DNA from: Chryseobacterium sp. ISL-6
GTDB taxonomy: Bacteria; Bacteroidota; Bacteroidia; Flavobacteriales; Weeksellaceae
Direction of reading: 5' to 3'
Assembly (NCBI RefSeq): GCF_018613715.1
Contig: NZ_JAGGPT010000006.1
Coordinates: 930,001-994,000 of the forward strand
Length of the DNA stretch: 64,000 nt
The notes under the pieces were generated by a model. It did not search any database. It was not told where the DNA came from and saw nothing but the letters and a program-made list of their open reading frames with translations. Positions 26,967-34,894 of the stretch are shown one piece after another (positions within the stretch are counted from its first letter, which is position 1; each line of letters begins with the position of its first letter). A program made the translations under genes and the position numbers.

Positions 26967-27425
26967 TTAATTTCCTTTTATAGCATCCTCGATCACAGAA
27001 ATATTGGTTTTCAATCTTACCAGATATCTGTTGAGTATTTCGTCATCATCTTTTGGAAGGTTCTGTCTTAGTTTCTGAATTTTTTTATAAGATTTTTCAA
27101 AGCTTTTAACCGCTCTGTTCTTTCCTGCAACATTATTGGCATCTATTGCATATAAATAATTCTGCAAGCTGTACTTCAGTGAAACTACTTCTTCGTTTAC
27201 ATTAATGTTTTTAAATTTAGGAAAGGTGGAAATTAAATTAGATATTTCAGAGGCATTTACATTTTCTTTGATATTAATGTCTATGCTTTTCTTGAGTCCT
27301 CTATCAGAATCTGAACCTTTTGCTTCACTATAAAAATTACTTGACAACGGAGAAAAATTTAATTTTTCCGATGCACAAGAAGAAGTTAGTATAAACAGTA
27401 TTCCAAAAAAAAATAATCTTTTCAT
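26967..27425 (-). CDS. Lipoprotein of unknown function
   Basis: A 152-residue lipoprotein (leader MKRLFFFGILFILTSSC). The mature part is polar and mostly helical, with a C-terminal region rich in Lys and Arg (SFEKSYKKIQKLRQNLPKDD). The start overlaps the DUF4254 gene stop by 4 bp (ATGA). No motif or known family is recognised. Confidence 0.7.
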   Translation of the reverse strand: MKRLFFFGILFILTSSCASEKLNFSPLSSNFYSEAKGSDSDRGLKKSIDINIKENVNASEISNLISTFPKFKNINVNEEVVSLKYSLQNYLYAIDANNVAGKNRAVKSFEKSYKKIQKLRQNLPKDDDEILNRYLVRLKTNISVIEDAIKGN

Positions 27426-28036
27426 TTTTGTTGCCCCTTTTGATAAAGGATTGGGTTAAGACTTTCATCGTTATACATTTTCATTTGTTTGTATACTTTC
27501 ATCTTAACATCACCGTTTTCAATATCAGTAAGCAACTGATTAATAGAAGTTGATAGGTCTTCTTTCTGTATAAGAAGCACATCTAATTTTGCCTGGCAAT
27601 TTAAACGATGCTCTTCAGAAGCAGATTCTCTATTCGCTTCTAGTGACATATGATAAACCTTTAGTGCAAGTATTGATAATCTGTCTACAGCCCAAGCGGG
27701 TGTTTCTGTATTTATCTTTGCATGCGGTTTAGGAGTTATATTTTTAAATTTATTAAGAAACCAGCTGTCAATAAATTCCACTAAATCAGTTCTTTGCTGA
27801 TTAGAAGCGTCTATTGTTCTCTTTAATTGAAGAGCTTCAACCGGATTAATATTTTCATCTCTAATAATATCTTCCAAATGCCATTGAACGGTATCAATCC
27901 AGTTCTTTGCGTACAAAATTCGTTCCAAACTGTCTTTTTCGAAAGGATTATTAATTAGATTGTTAACGTCATCAAATACGTGGTAGTCTTCAATAGATTG
28001 ATTGAAGACTTTCCATGCAGTCTCTGTGAAATTCAT
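27422..28036 (-). CDS. DUF4254 family protein
   Basis: A 204-residue helical cytosolic protein with the DUF4254 pattern: ILYAKNWIDTVQWHLEDIIR, a repeated RTIDASNQQRTDLVEFID helix, and AWAVDRLSILALKVYHM. In other Bacteroidetes the family is found near LPS glycosyltransferases but has no known activity. Here it lies between tatA (15 bp upstream) and a lipoprotein gene overlapping by 4 bp. Family call is fairly firm; function unknown. Confidence 0.78.
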   Translation of the reverse strand: MNFTETAWKVFNQSIEDYHVFDDVNNLINNPFEKDSLERILYAKNWIDTVQWHLEDIIRDENINPVEALQLKRTIDASNQQRTDLVEFIDSWFLNKFKNITPKPHAKINTETPAWAVDRLSILALKVYHMSLEANRESASEEHRLNCQAKLDVLLIQKEDLSTSINQLLTDIENGDVKMKVYKQMKMYNDESLNPILYQKGQQK

Positions 28037-28051
28037 TAATTCTGAAGAATT

Positions 28052-28261
28052 TTAGTTGCTAGATGGGTTATTTGTCGAAGAGTTTTTATTTTCAGTCGGA
28101 TTTTTATCCTCCTCTTTTACTGCATCTTTAAATTCCTTGATACCTGATCCCACACCTCTCATTAATTCCGGAATTTTTTTACCTCCGAAAAGTAAAACAA
28201 GAAGGATTGCCACGATAAGGATATGTTGCCATGATAAGGCAAGTATTGTTAATGTTTCCAT
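28052..28261 (-). CDS. tatA: Twin-arginine translocase subunit TatA
   Basis: A 69-residue protein with the TatA/E layout: short periplasmic N-terminus, one membrane helix ([14 protein letters not shown]), the [20 protein letters not shown] hinge and amphipathic helix, then a charged, Asn/Ser-rich tail. It forms the pore-like part of the Tat pathway that exports folded proteins. It lies 30 bp after the EnvC-like gene. A TatC gene is not in the window. Confidence 0.92.
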   Translation of the reverse strand: METLTILALSWQHILIVAILLVLLFGGKKIPELMRGVGSGIKEFKDAVKEEDKNPTENKNSSTNNPSSN

Positions 28262-28291
28262 TTCTAAATTTTTTACAAAGTTAGTCTTTTT

Positions 28292-29851
28292 TTAATAAGA
28301 AACCCACCCTAATGGGTCGACTGGTGTACTGCCGTTCCATACCTGGAAATCAAGAGTATAAGAGCCATCAAAATCCTGTCCTACAGTACCTACAATAGTA
28401 CCTGCAGAGACCTGCTGTCCTTTAGAAACATTTACACCTCCTAAATTAGAATATATTGTAAAATAATTTCCATGTTTTATCATGACCGTTTTTGTACCGT
28501 CACTACTTGCGATAACTGAAGAAACGGTGCCTGGGAATACGGATTTAGCACGAGTGCCAGACGGAACGGAAATCTTAATTCCATTATTTTCTTCATCAAT
28601 ATTTTTAAAAACAGGATGAGGATGTCTACCGAAGCGATGGGTAACTTGGCCTTTATCAACCGGGAAGCCTAGCTTACCTCTGTTTTCAGCAAAATTATTT
28701 CCAGCGGCTGTAGAAACCCCAAAACTTGTCATAGCTTTAGATTCTGCAGCTTTTTTCTCATCATCTTTTCTCTTTTCCAATGCTGCCTCTGCAGCTTTTG
28801 CAGCTGTTAATTTATTGGTTGCTTCTCTTGCTCTTGCATTCGCTTCTGATGAAGCTTTCGCAGCCGCTATTTTTCTTGCTTCATCCTTTGCATTGGATTC
28901 TGCACGTGCAGCTTCTTCTGTTCGTTTTCTCTCTTCTTCCGCTCTTTTTGCAGCTAATTCTGTAGCCTTTTTAGCTTCAGCTTCAGCCAATTTTCTTTCT
29001 CTTTCCAACGCTTCAGCTCTAGCTCTGTTTTCAGCTTCAATTCTTGCTTTCTCTCTTTCTGCAGCGATCTTGGCTAAACGTATTTTCTCTGCTTCAGCTT
29101 TTCTTCTTGCTTCTTCTTCAGCTTTGGCAATTCTGATCTCCTCAAGAATAATACTTCTGATCTGTCCTTCAAGTGCTTTTGATTGTACTTGTTTCTGTTT
29201 AAGCTCACCGGTTAATTTAGATTCATTTTTCTTAAATTCCTGAACAAGCTGTTCTTTCTGTGCACGTTCAACATTTATTGTTGTTAAATCTTTTTGTTGG
29301 TTAACCAAGAGGTGCTCTTTATCCACCACAGATTTTTGTCTCTGAGCAATTGTTTTTTTGATCTGAGTGGCGGCATCTGTAATTTCGGCTGCTTTTTTAT
29401 CCTGATAATCGGAGTATTCTTTAAGATATTGGACTCTTCGAATTGCCTCGCCTAAATTTTTGGCAGAAAGAATAAAGGTGACTTTATTTTGTACTCCTTT
29501 ATTTTTATAGGCGTTTACCAAAACTTCAGCGTAATTCTTTCTTAAAACGGCTAGTTCTTTGTTCTGACGGTTGATTTCCAACTGACGCAGATAAATGTCG
29601 TCTTCTATAAATCTTTTTTCCTTTTGAGTATTAGAATAAACTTTTTCTCTTAAAGCCAGTTTTTTATTAATATTGGTAAGATATGCTATAGAAAGCTTGG
29701 ATTCGTTTCTTGTTTTAGCTAGATCTGAATTTATTTGGGTGATTTGTTTTTTAAGTTCAGCATTTTGCTTCTGCAATTGTTCCTTGTTTTGTTGCCCATT
29801 GTGCAATCCGAACAATAAAATACCTATTAAAAAGCTAAATTTTTTAATCAT
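28292..29851 (-). CDS. EnvC-like murein hydrolase activator (coiled coil plus degenerate LytM)
   Basis: A 519-residue exported protein. A signal peptide (ending near HNGQQ) is followed by a long coiled coil (about 20-250) that runs into a Lys/Glu/Ala/Arg-rich helix (to about 385), then a C-terminal M23/LytM domain. The zinc ligands are lost: GIDI is GIKI (Asp to Lys), the YxHL motif is YSNL, and the HxH second half is YTLDF. That matches EnvC-type activators, which switch on cell-wall amidases at the division septum instead of cutting themselves. Overlaps the DUF4292 gene by 4 bp. The activator role is inferred from the missing residues. Confidence 0.82.
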   Translation of the reverse strand: MIKKFSFLIGILLFGLHNGQQNKEQLQKQNAELKKQITQINSDLAKTRNESKLSIAYLTNINKKLALREKVYSNTQKEKRFIEDDIYLRQLEINRQNKELAVLRKNYAEVLVNAYKNKGVQNKVTFILSAKNLGEAIRRVQYLKEYSDYQDKKAAEITDAATQIKKTIAQRQKSVVDKEHLLVNQQKDLTTINVERAQKEQLVQEFKKNESKLTGELKQKQVQSKALEGQIRSIILEEIRIAKAEEEARRKAEAEKIRLAKIAAEREKARIEAENRARAEALERERKLAEAEAKKATELAAKRAEEERKRTEEAARAESNAKDEARKIAAAKASSEANARAREATNKLTAAKAAEAALEKRKDDEKKAAESKAMTSFGVSTAAGNNFAENRGKLGFPVDKGQVTHRFGRHPHPVFKNIDEENNGIKISVPSGTRAKSVFPGTVSSVIASSDGTKTVMIKHGNYFTIYSNLGGVNVSKGQQVSAGTIVGTVGQDFDGSYTLDFQVWNGSTPVDPLGWVSY

Positions 29852-30690
29852 TTAATTTCAATTTTCTTATAATTGGCTGGGACTGAATAGGCCGCCTCCA
29901 TCTTCGAAAAATCAAATTTCGTATTTTCTAGTAAAATCTGACTTGTTTTTGAACCTTTTATAATTATTTTAACATTTTTTGGTAGACGAATTTCATTATA
30001 TTCCCCCCAATTGCTATAAGAGATTTCTAGCTCATCTGGTGATAAGACATCCTTAAGATGAACACTCAAAAGATCGTAATTTTCATCATACTGCAATGAA
30101 ATTTTATATTCTCTGGTCTTTTCTTCTGTTACGATTTTCTGATTTACAGTCGATACCAGTTGATAGCCCTGAGCATTTTTTGTAAGATTGAATTGAGAAT
30201 CATTAATTTTTATAAAAGTTCTACCCATTAATATTTTCTCCAAAGATTTATAATCGATGAAATTAACGTTCAATAAATGATTGAGATATTCAAAATCAGA
30301 ATCGATATATGATTTGCTGGTTCTGTCAAATCCTTTTACGCCTTCAGGTGTTGCTGTTCCTCTGGCAACATTAATAAACAATGCAGATAAATTCATCCAC
30401 ACTTTTTTATTATTTTCGATATAGATGGTCGCGTCAAGTGTCGGTACAAAACTTCCTGTCTCTACATTTACCTTACTGTTGATCTTAATCTGATCAAATT
30501 TTGGTGGGATCACTACATGTTCATAGAATGTAAATTTATCTCTTACAGGTTCATTTACATCTTTTGGATTGTTGTTGTTTTCTATGACAATACTGTCTTT
30601 AGCATTGCTATTATTATTTTTAGCAACGTTCCGAGTTTTACAAGATGACAAAACGAGAAGTAATAAAAGTAATGGAACCCAATTTTTCAT
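29848..30690 (-). CDS. DUF4292 lipoprotein
   Basis: A 280-residue lipoprotein (leader MKNWVPLLLLLLVLSSC) with an Asn/Lys linker, then a beta-rich domain typical of DUF4292: INSKVNVETGSFVPTLDATIYI, KKVWMNLSALFINVARG, and FEYLNHLLNVNFIDYKSLE. The fold is expected to resemble LolA/LolB-type lipoprotein carriers, which would suit an outer-membrane lipoprotein role, but this is inference. It starts the run to tatA and ribA and overlaps the EnvC-like gene by 4 bp. Confidence 0.82.
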   Translation of the reverse strand: MKNWVPLLLLLLVLSSCKTRNVAKNNNSNAKDSIVIENNNNPKDVNEPVRDKFTFYEHVVIPPKFDQIKINSKVNVETGSFVPTLDATIYIENNKKVWMNLSALFINVARGTATPEGVKGFDRTSKSYIDSDFEYLNHLLNVNFIDYKSLEKILMGRTFIKINDSQFNLTKNAQGYQLVSTVNQKIVTEEKTREYKISLQYDENYDLLSVHLKDVLSPDELEISYSNWGEYNEIRLPKNVKIIIKGSKTSQILLENTKFDFSKMEAAYSVPANYKKIEIK

Positions 30691-30734
30691 GTATTTATCT
30701 TTTCGATTAAAATATTACTTTGCAATATTAACGC

Positions 30735-30764
30735 CAAACCACACAAAACATTTTGTGTGGTTTG
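30735..30764. terminator. Near-perfect 30-bp palindrome upstream of DUF4292 gene
   Basis: Arms CAAACCACACAAAA and TTTTGTGTGGTTTG around a CA centre. It lies 34 bp beyond the nucleotidyltransferase stop, so it may be its terminator, but no T-tract follows on the minus strand (only GGCGTTAATATTG), so an operator role is possible. Confidence 0.5.
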
Positions 30765-30797
30765 AATATATTTTTAATTATTAATGTCAGTTTTTAA

Positions 30798-31814
30798 CTA
30801 TTTAGATAAAAAATCTAAAACAGAATAATCACCTAACGAAATTTCCCTTGCTACTCCGAAATACTGTGCCGAATTACCAATCATAGAATTTGATAGATTT
30901 CCGTGATTGATCTTTGTATTTTCCTGGATCAATGAATTTTCAATATTTGAATTTACAATGACTGTATTATTTCCAAGTGAGACTCCAGGTCCTACTTTAG
31001 AATTGGAAATTTTTACATTTTCACCGATAAAACAAGGTTGAATAATTAAAGAATTTTCAATTACTGCGGAAGCAGGGTAGTGAGACATTTCTTCTCTCTC
31101 GTATTCAAGAATTTTACTGTTGGTTTCTACAGTTGCATTTTTATTTCCACAGTCCATCCAGTCATTTACTTTACCAAGACTGAATTTACCTCCTTTTGCT
31201 CTTAAATTTTCTAGAGCCGTTGTCAATTGATATTCTCCACCATTTTTAATATCATTATCCATGATATAATTGATTTCACTCATCAATTTTTCAGCACTGT
31301 TAAAATAATAAATACCAATAATTGCTAAATCTGAAACAAAAGTTGTAGGTTTTTCAACAAAATCTGTGATAAAACCATAGTTATCTAATTTAACAACACC
31401 AAATGCTGAAGGATCTTCTACACTTTTCACCCAGATAACACCATCTGAATTTTTGTCCAATTGAAAATCTGCACGGAAAAGAGTATCTGCAAATGCAATA
31501 ACGATATCTCCCTGCATTGAATCTTCTGCACACTTAATAGCATGGGCTGTCCCAAGAGGGTCGTTTTGATAATATATACTTCCTTTTGCGCCTAATTTTT
31601 CAGCAATCTGGATCAGGGATTTTTCAATTTCAGCGCCAAAATCTCCGATAATAAAAGCTACCTCCTCGATGTCTTCACCGGCAACTTTAGCAATATCTTC
31701 TACCAATCTCTGTACGATAGGTTTTCCTGCAATAGGAATTAATGGTTTTGGAACGGTAAGTGTATGTGGACGTAATCTGGAACCACGTCCAGCCATTGGA
31801 ACGATAATTTTCAT
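30798..31814 (-). CDS. Sugar-phosphate nucleotidyltransferase
   Basis: A 338-residue enzyme with the NTP-transferase signature MAGRGSRLRPHTLTVPKPL (binds the nucleotide phosphates and metal), AFADTLFRADF, GEYQLTTALENL and WMDCGNKNA. The C-terminal 90 residues form a left-handed beta-helix-like tail (VKISNSKVGPGVSLGNNTVI). It joins an NTP with a hexose-1-phosphate, most like glucose-1-phosphate thymidylyl- or uridylyltransferases; the exact substrate cannot be read. It lies downstream of a polysaccharide flippase on the same strand, 145 bp apart, so a role in surface glycan synthesis is likely. Confidence 0.83.
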   Translation of the reverse strand: MKIIVPMAGRGSRLRPHTLTVPKPLIPIAGKPIVQRLVEDIAKVAGEDIEEVAFIIGDFGAEIEKSLIQIAEKLGAKGSIYYQNDPLGTAHAIKCAEDSMQGDIVIAFADTLFRADFQLDKNSDGVIWVKSVEDPSAFGVVKLDNYGFITDFVEKPTTFVSDLAIIGIYYFNSAEKLMSEINYIMDNDIKNGGEYQLTTALENLRAKGGKFSLGKVNDWMDCGNKNATVETNSKILEYEREEMSHYPASAVIENSLIIQPCFIGENVKISNSKVGPGVSLGNNTVIVNSNIENSLIQENTKINHGNLSNSMIGNSAQYFGVAREISLGDYSVLDFLSK

Positions 31815-31959
31815 AAATTATATTTGGATATTTTAGTTGTTTTTTATTTGATTTATGGTTTATAGGTAATAATAAAACCAAGTTAGATGCGTAATCGTAT
31901 TATTTTTAAATATTCGTTTAATTTTTCAAATTCACTAGCATCAAAATAGAGACCAAAGT

Positions 31960-33381
31960 TTAGTCTTTTCTGATTCTTGATAATAACATATCTTTTTCGG
32001 TATACAATAAGATTCCCGTATAAGATAAAAATAAAAGGTTACCTACCCAGAAGTTATAATCGAAAAGATTGACTATCATGTAACTGAATACGGACAAAAG
32101 TAGAATAAAGAAAGAGATTTTCTTCATCCTATATGGAATTGGATAATATTTTTGACCTAAAAAGTAAGATAGAACCATCATGGTAAAGTAAGCTGCTAAG
32201 GTTACCCAGGCAGAAACCATAAAACCATATTTAGGTAAAAGTAAAAGATTTAAAACAATGGTAATTATAGCACCTGTCCAGGAGATATAGGTACCTACTC
32301 TTGTTCTGTCGGTCACTTTATACCATGTTGAAAGATTATAATAAATTCCAAAAAATAAATTGGCAATTACAATAATCGGAATAATATTTATAGCAATCCA
32401 GTAAGAACTGTTTGGTACCAGCAAAAGCTTTATCCATGATACATTAGCAATGATTCCTAAAGCAACAACAGAAGCAAAGAAAGAAAAATATTCAGTTACC
32501 TTTGCGTAGGTGAGCTTAGCATTTTCATTTTGCATTTGTTTAAAGAAAAAAGGTTCAATACCCATTCTATATGCAGTTACAAAGAGAGTCATCAATACTG
32601 CCATTTTATAACAGCCACCATAAGCTCCGGCCGCTCCATCATCTATAATAAATTTTTGAATAAACTTGTCAAAGTTTTCATTCACCATAAATGCCAATCC
32701 CGCGATCATAATTGGCCACGAGTACTTAATCATTTGAATGAAAAGGTCCTTAGAAAACTGAAATTTAAGTTTCAGTATAATTGGAAAAACAAGAATAAAC
32801 CCTAAAAAACTGGCTGCTAGATTACTGTAAAAAGGATAGGTTACTTTTTCTTTTAAACCAAATTTAAAACTAAGTTCTTCGGGAATATAAAGGAACAAAG
32901 CAATTACAAAAATGCTCTGGAAAATAGCTTGTATTACTCTTACTGCTGCATACTTAATAGGTTTATTATTAAATCTCAGCCAAGCTAAAGGTATAACAAG
33001 TAGGTTGTCAAAAAATGCGATCCAGGCAAACCATCGGATAAATTCCGGTGTATTAGAGTATCCGAAGACATTCGCAATCGGTTGATTAAAAAGTAATACC
33101 AATATTAAAAAAACACTGGATAAAACGGTTAGGAACCAAAATGAAGTATTAAAAACTTTTTGTTCATCATTTTTATTGGATGAAAATCTAAAATAAGCTG
33201 TTTCAAAACCAAAAGAGAGAACAATATTAACAAAAGAAATTAATGCATAGAGATTGGTGAAGATCGCAAAATCGCTGACATCGATGTGTTTTATGAATAA
33301 ATAATTAAGCAATACTACAATCACTCTCGGCATAATTGCCCCAATTCCATATATAATAGTTTCGTTAAGAAGTTTTTTCAA
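31960..33381 (-). CDS. Polysaccharide flippase (Wzx/MATE-like)
   Basis: About 473 residues with 12-14 membrane segments and the start KKLLNETIIYGIGAIMPRVIVV typical of lipopolysaccharide flippases (here only ETIIYGIGAIMPR quoted). It would move lipid-linked sugar repeats across the inner membrane. The frame is open to a TTG at 33432, but a perfect -7 box (33398-33405) lies inside that extension, so translation more likely begins at the TTG at 33381, just upstream of KKLLNE. It is divergent from pyrC. The nucleotidyltransferase downstream is its likely pathway partner. Confidence 0.83.
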   Translation of the reverse strand: MKKLLNETIIYGIGAIMPRVIVVLLNYLFIKHIDVSDFAIFTNLYALISFVNIVLSFGFETAYFRFSSNKNDEQKVFNTSFWFLTVLSSVFLILVLLFNQPIANVFGYSNTPEFIRWFAWIAFFDNLLVIPLAWLRFNNKPIKYAAVRVIQAIFQSIFVIALFLYIPEELSFKFGLKEKVTYPFYSNLAASFLGFILVFPIILKLKFQFSKDLFIQMIKYSWPIMIAGLAFMVNENFDKFIQKFIIDDGAAGAYGGCYKMAVLMTLFVTAYRMGIEPFFFKQMQNENAKLTYAKVTEYFSFFASVVALGIIANVSWIKLLLVPNSSYWIAINIIPIIVIANLFFGIYYNLSTWYKVTDRTRVGTYISWTGAIITIVLNLLLLPKYGFMVSAWVTLAAYFTMMVLSYFLGQKYYPIPYRMKKISFFILLLSVFSYMIVNLFDYNFWVGNLLFLSYTGILLYTEKDMLLSRIRKD

Positions 33382-33397
33382 AATGCGAAATTTCTTG

Positions 33398-33405
33398 CAA
33401 ATGTA
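33398..33405 (-). promoter_or_regulatory. -7 promoter element of the flippase gene
   Basis: Minus-strand TACATTTG, an exact TAnnTTTG match, with TTG at 33432-33430 as a possible -33 at 24-bp spacing. It implies a leader of only about 10 nt before the TTG start at 33381. Confidence 0.55.
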
Positions 33406-33458
33406 AATATTTAGAAATTGATTTTTTATCAAGGATATTAAAATTCATTCATAAACCT

Positions 33459-33466
33459 TAATTTTG
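33459..33466 (+). promoter_or_regulatory. -7 promoter element of the dihydroorotase gene
   Basis: TAATTTTG matches TAnnTTTG exactly, 30 bp before the ATG at 33496. No clear -33 TTG. The opposing flippase box lies 54 bp away. Confidence 0.55.
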
Positions 33467-33495
33467 TAAGGAATCTAAAGTCTAAAGAAAAGTAA

Positions 33496-34833
33496 ATGAG
33501 AACCCTTATCAAAAATGTAACAATCGTTAATGAAGGAAAGATCTTTGAAAGCGATATTTTAATTGAAAATGATTTAATTTCTAAAATACAGCCCAATATT
33601 TCTGAAGATGCTGATCAGGTTATTGATGCTTCCGGAAAGTTTCTTTTACCAGGAGTGATTGATGATCAGGTGCATTTTCGTGAACCAGGATTAACACATA
33701 AAGGAGATATTGAAAGTGAATCCAGATCTGCTATTGCAGGAGGTATTACAAGTTTTATCGATCAGCCTAATACCGTTCCAAACGCTGTAACTCAGGAATT
33801 GTTAGCTGATAAGTATGAGATAGGTTCTAAAAAAGCATATGCGAATTATGGCTTTATGATGGGGGGAACTAATGATAATCTTGAGGAAGTTCTAAAAACC
33901 AATCCTAGAAATGTTCCGGGGATTAAATTGTTTTTAGGTTCTTCTACAGGAAATATGTTAGTAGATAACCCTGAAACTTTAGAGAATATATTCAGCAATA
34001 CCAAAATGCTGATAGCCGTTCATTGTGAAGATGAAGCAACCATCAGAGCAAATACTCAAAAGTATCTTGATGAATATGGTGAAGATATTCCGGTAAAATT
34101 CCATCATTTAATAAGAAGCGAAGAAGCTTGCTATAAGTCTTCTTCCAAAGCGATCGAACTGGCACAAAAAACGGGAGCAAGGCTTCATGTTTTTCATCTT
34201 TCAACAGCCAAGGAAACAGCACTTTTCAGAAATGATATCCCTTTAAAAGATAAAAAAATAACAGCCGAAGTTTGTGTACATCACTTAACTTTTACCAATG
34301 AGGATTATGAAACCAGAGGCGGATTAATAAAGTGGAATCCTGCTGTAAAAACGCAGAAAGATAAAGATGGACTTTGGGAAGCTCTTTTGGATGACAGAAT
34401 TGATGTGATTGCGACAGATCATGCTCCACATACCTGGGAAGAAAAACAGAATGTATATACAAAGTGTCCTTCAGGTGCCCCATTGGCTCAACATTCATTG
34501 ACGGTAATGTTGGAGAATTTTAAGAATGGTAAAATTTCTTTAGAAAAGATTGTTGAGAAGATGTGTCATAATCCGGCTATCTTATTCAGAGTTGATAAAA
34601 GAGGTTTTGTTAGAGAAGGATATAAAGCAGATTTAGTGCTGGTTGATTTAAATGAAAACTGGACGGTAGCTAAAGAAAATATCTTGTACAAATGTGGATG
34701 GAGTCCATTGGAAGGCATGAATTTCCATTCTAAAGTGACTCATACTTTTGTAAATGGTCATTTGGTATATGATAACGGAAAAATTGCGGAAGAAAAATTC
34801 GGGGAGCGTTTGCTTTTTGAGGTTCAGGAATAA
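33496..34833 (+). CDS. pyrC: Dihydroorotase
   Basis: A 445-residue amidohydrolase of the multifunctional-type dihydroorotase class. It interconverts carbamoyl-aspartate and dihydroorotate in pyrimidine synthesis. Motifs: LLPGVIDDQVHFREPG (metal-binding HxH region), GGITSFIDQPNT, AVHCEDEATI, LHVFHLSTAKE, CVHHLTF and VIATDHAPHTWEEK with the catalytic Asp. The first strand reads as a composite-domain start (TLIKNVTIVNEGK). Length fits. Its own promoter and terminator make it a single-gene unit. Confidence 0.92.
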   Translation: MRTLIKNVTIVNEGKIFESDILIENDLISKIQPNISEDADQVIDASGKFLLPGVIDDQVHFREPGLTHKGDIESESRSAIAGGITSFIDQPNTVPNAVTQELLADKYEIGSKKAYANYGFMMGGTNDNLEEVLKTNPRNVPGIKLFLGSSTGNMLVDNPETLENIFSNTKMLIAVHCEDEATIRANTQKYLDEYGEDIPVKFHHLIRSEEACYKSSSKAIELAQKTGARLHVFHLSTAKETALFRNDIPLKDKKITAEVCVHHLTFTNEDYETRGGLIKWNPAVKTQKDKDGLWEALLDDRIDVIATDHAPHTWEEKQNVYTKCPSGAPLAQHSLTVMLENFKNGKISLEKIVEKMCHNPAILFRVDKRGFVREGYKADLVLVDLNENWTVAKENILYKCGWSPLEGMNFHSKVTHTFVNGHLVYDNGKIAEEKFGERLLFEVQE

Positions 34834-34839
34834 ATTGAA

Positions 34840-34863
34840 GAGGCAGTCTTATTAGACAGCCTC
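34840..34863 (+). terminator. Terminator of pyrC
   Basis: Hairpin GAGGCaGTCT/AGACaGCCTC with a TATT loop, then TTTTATG; 7 bp after the pyrC stop. Confidence 0.75.
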
Positions 34864-34894
34864 TTTTATGTTTTTTGAGAATGATAAATATTAA

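Noticed and set aside
28815..29243. A 142-codon Ala/Ser-rich frame on the plus strand
   Set aside because: It is the antisense of the Lys/Glu/Ala coiled coil of the EnvC-like gene; low-complexity composition explains the long open frame.
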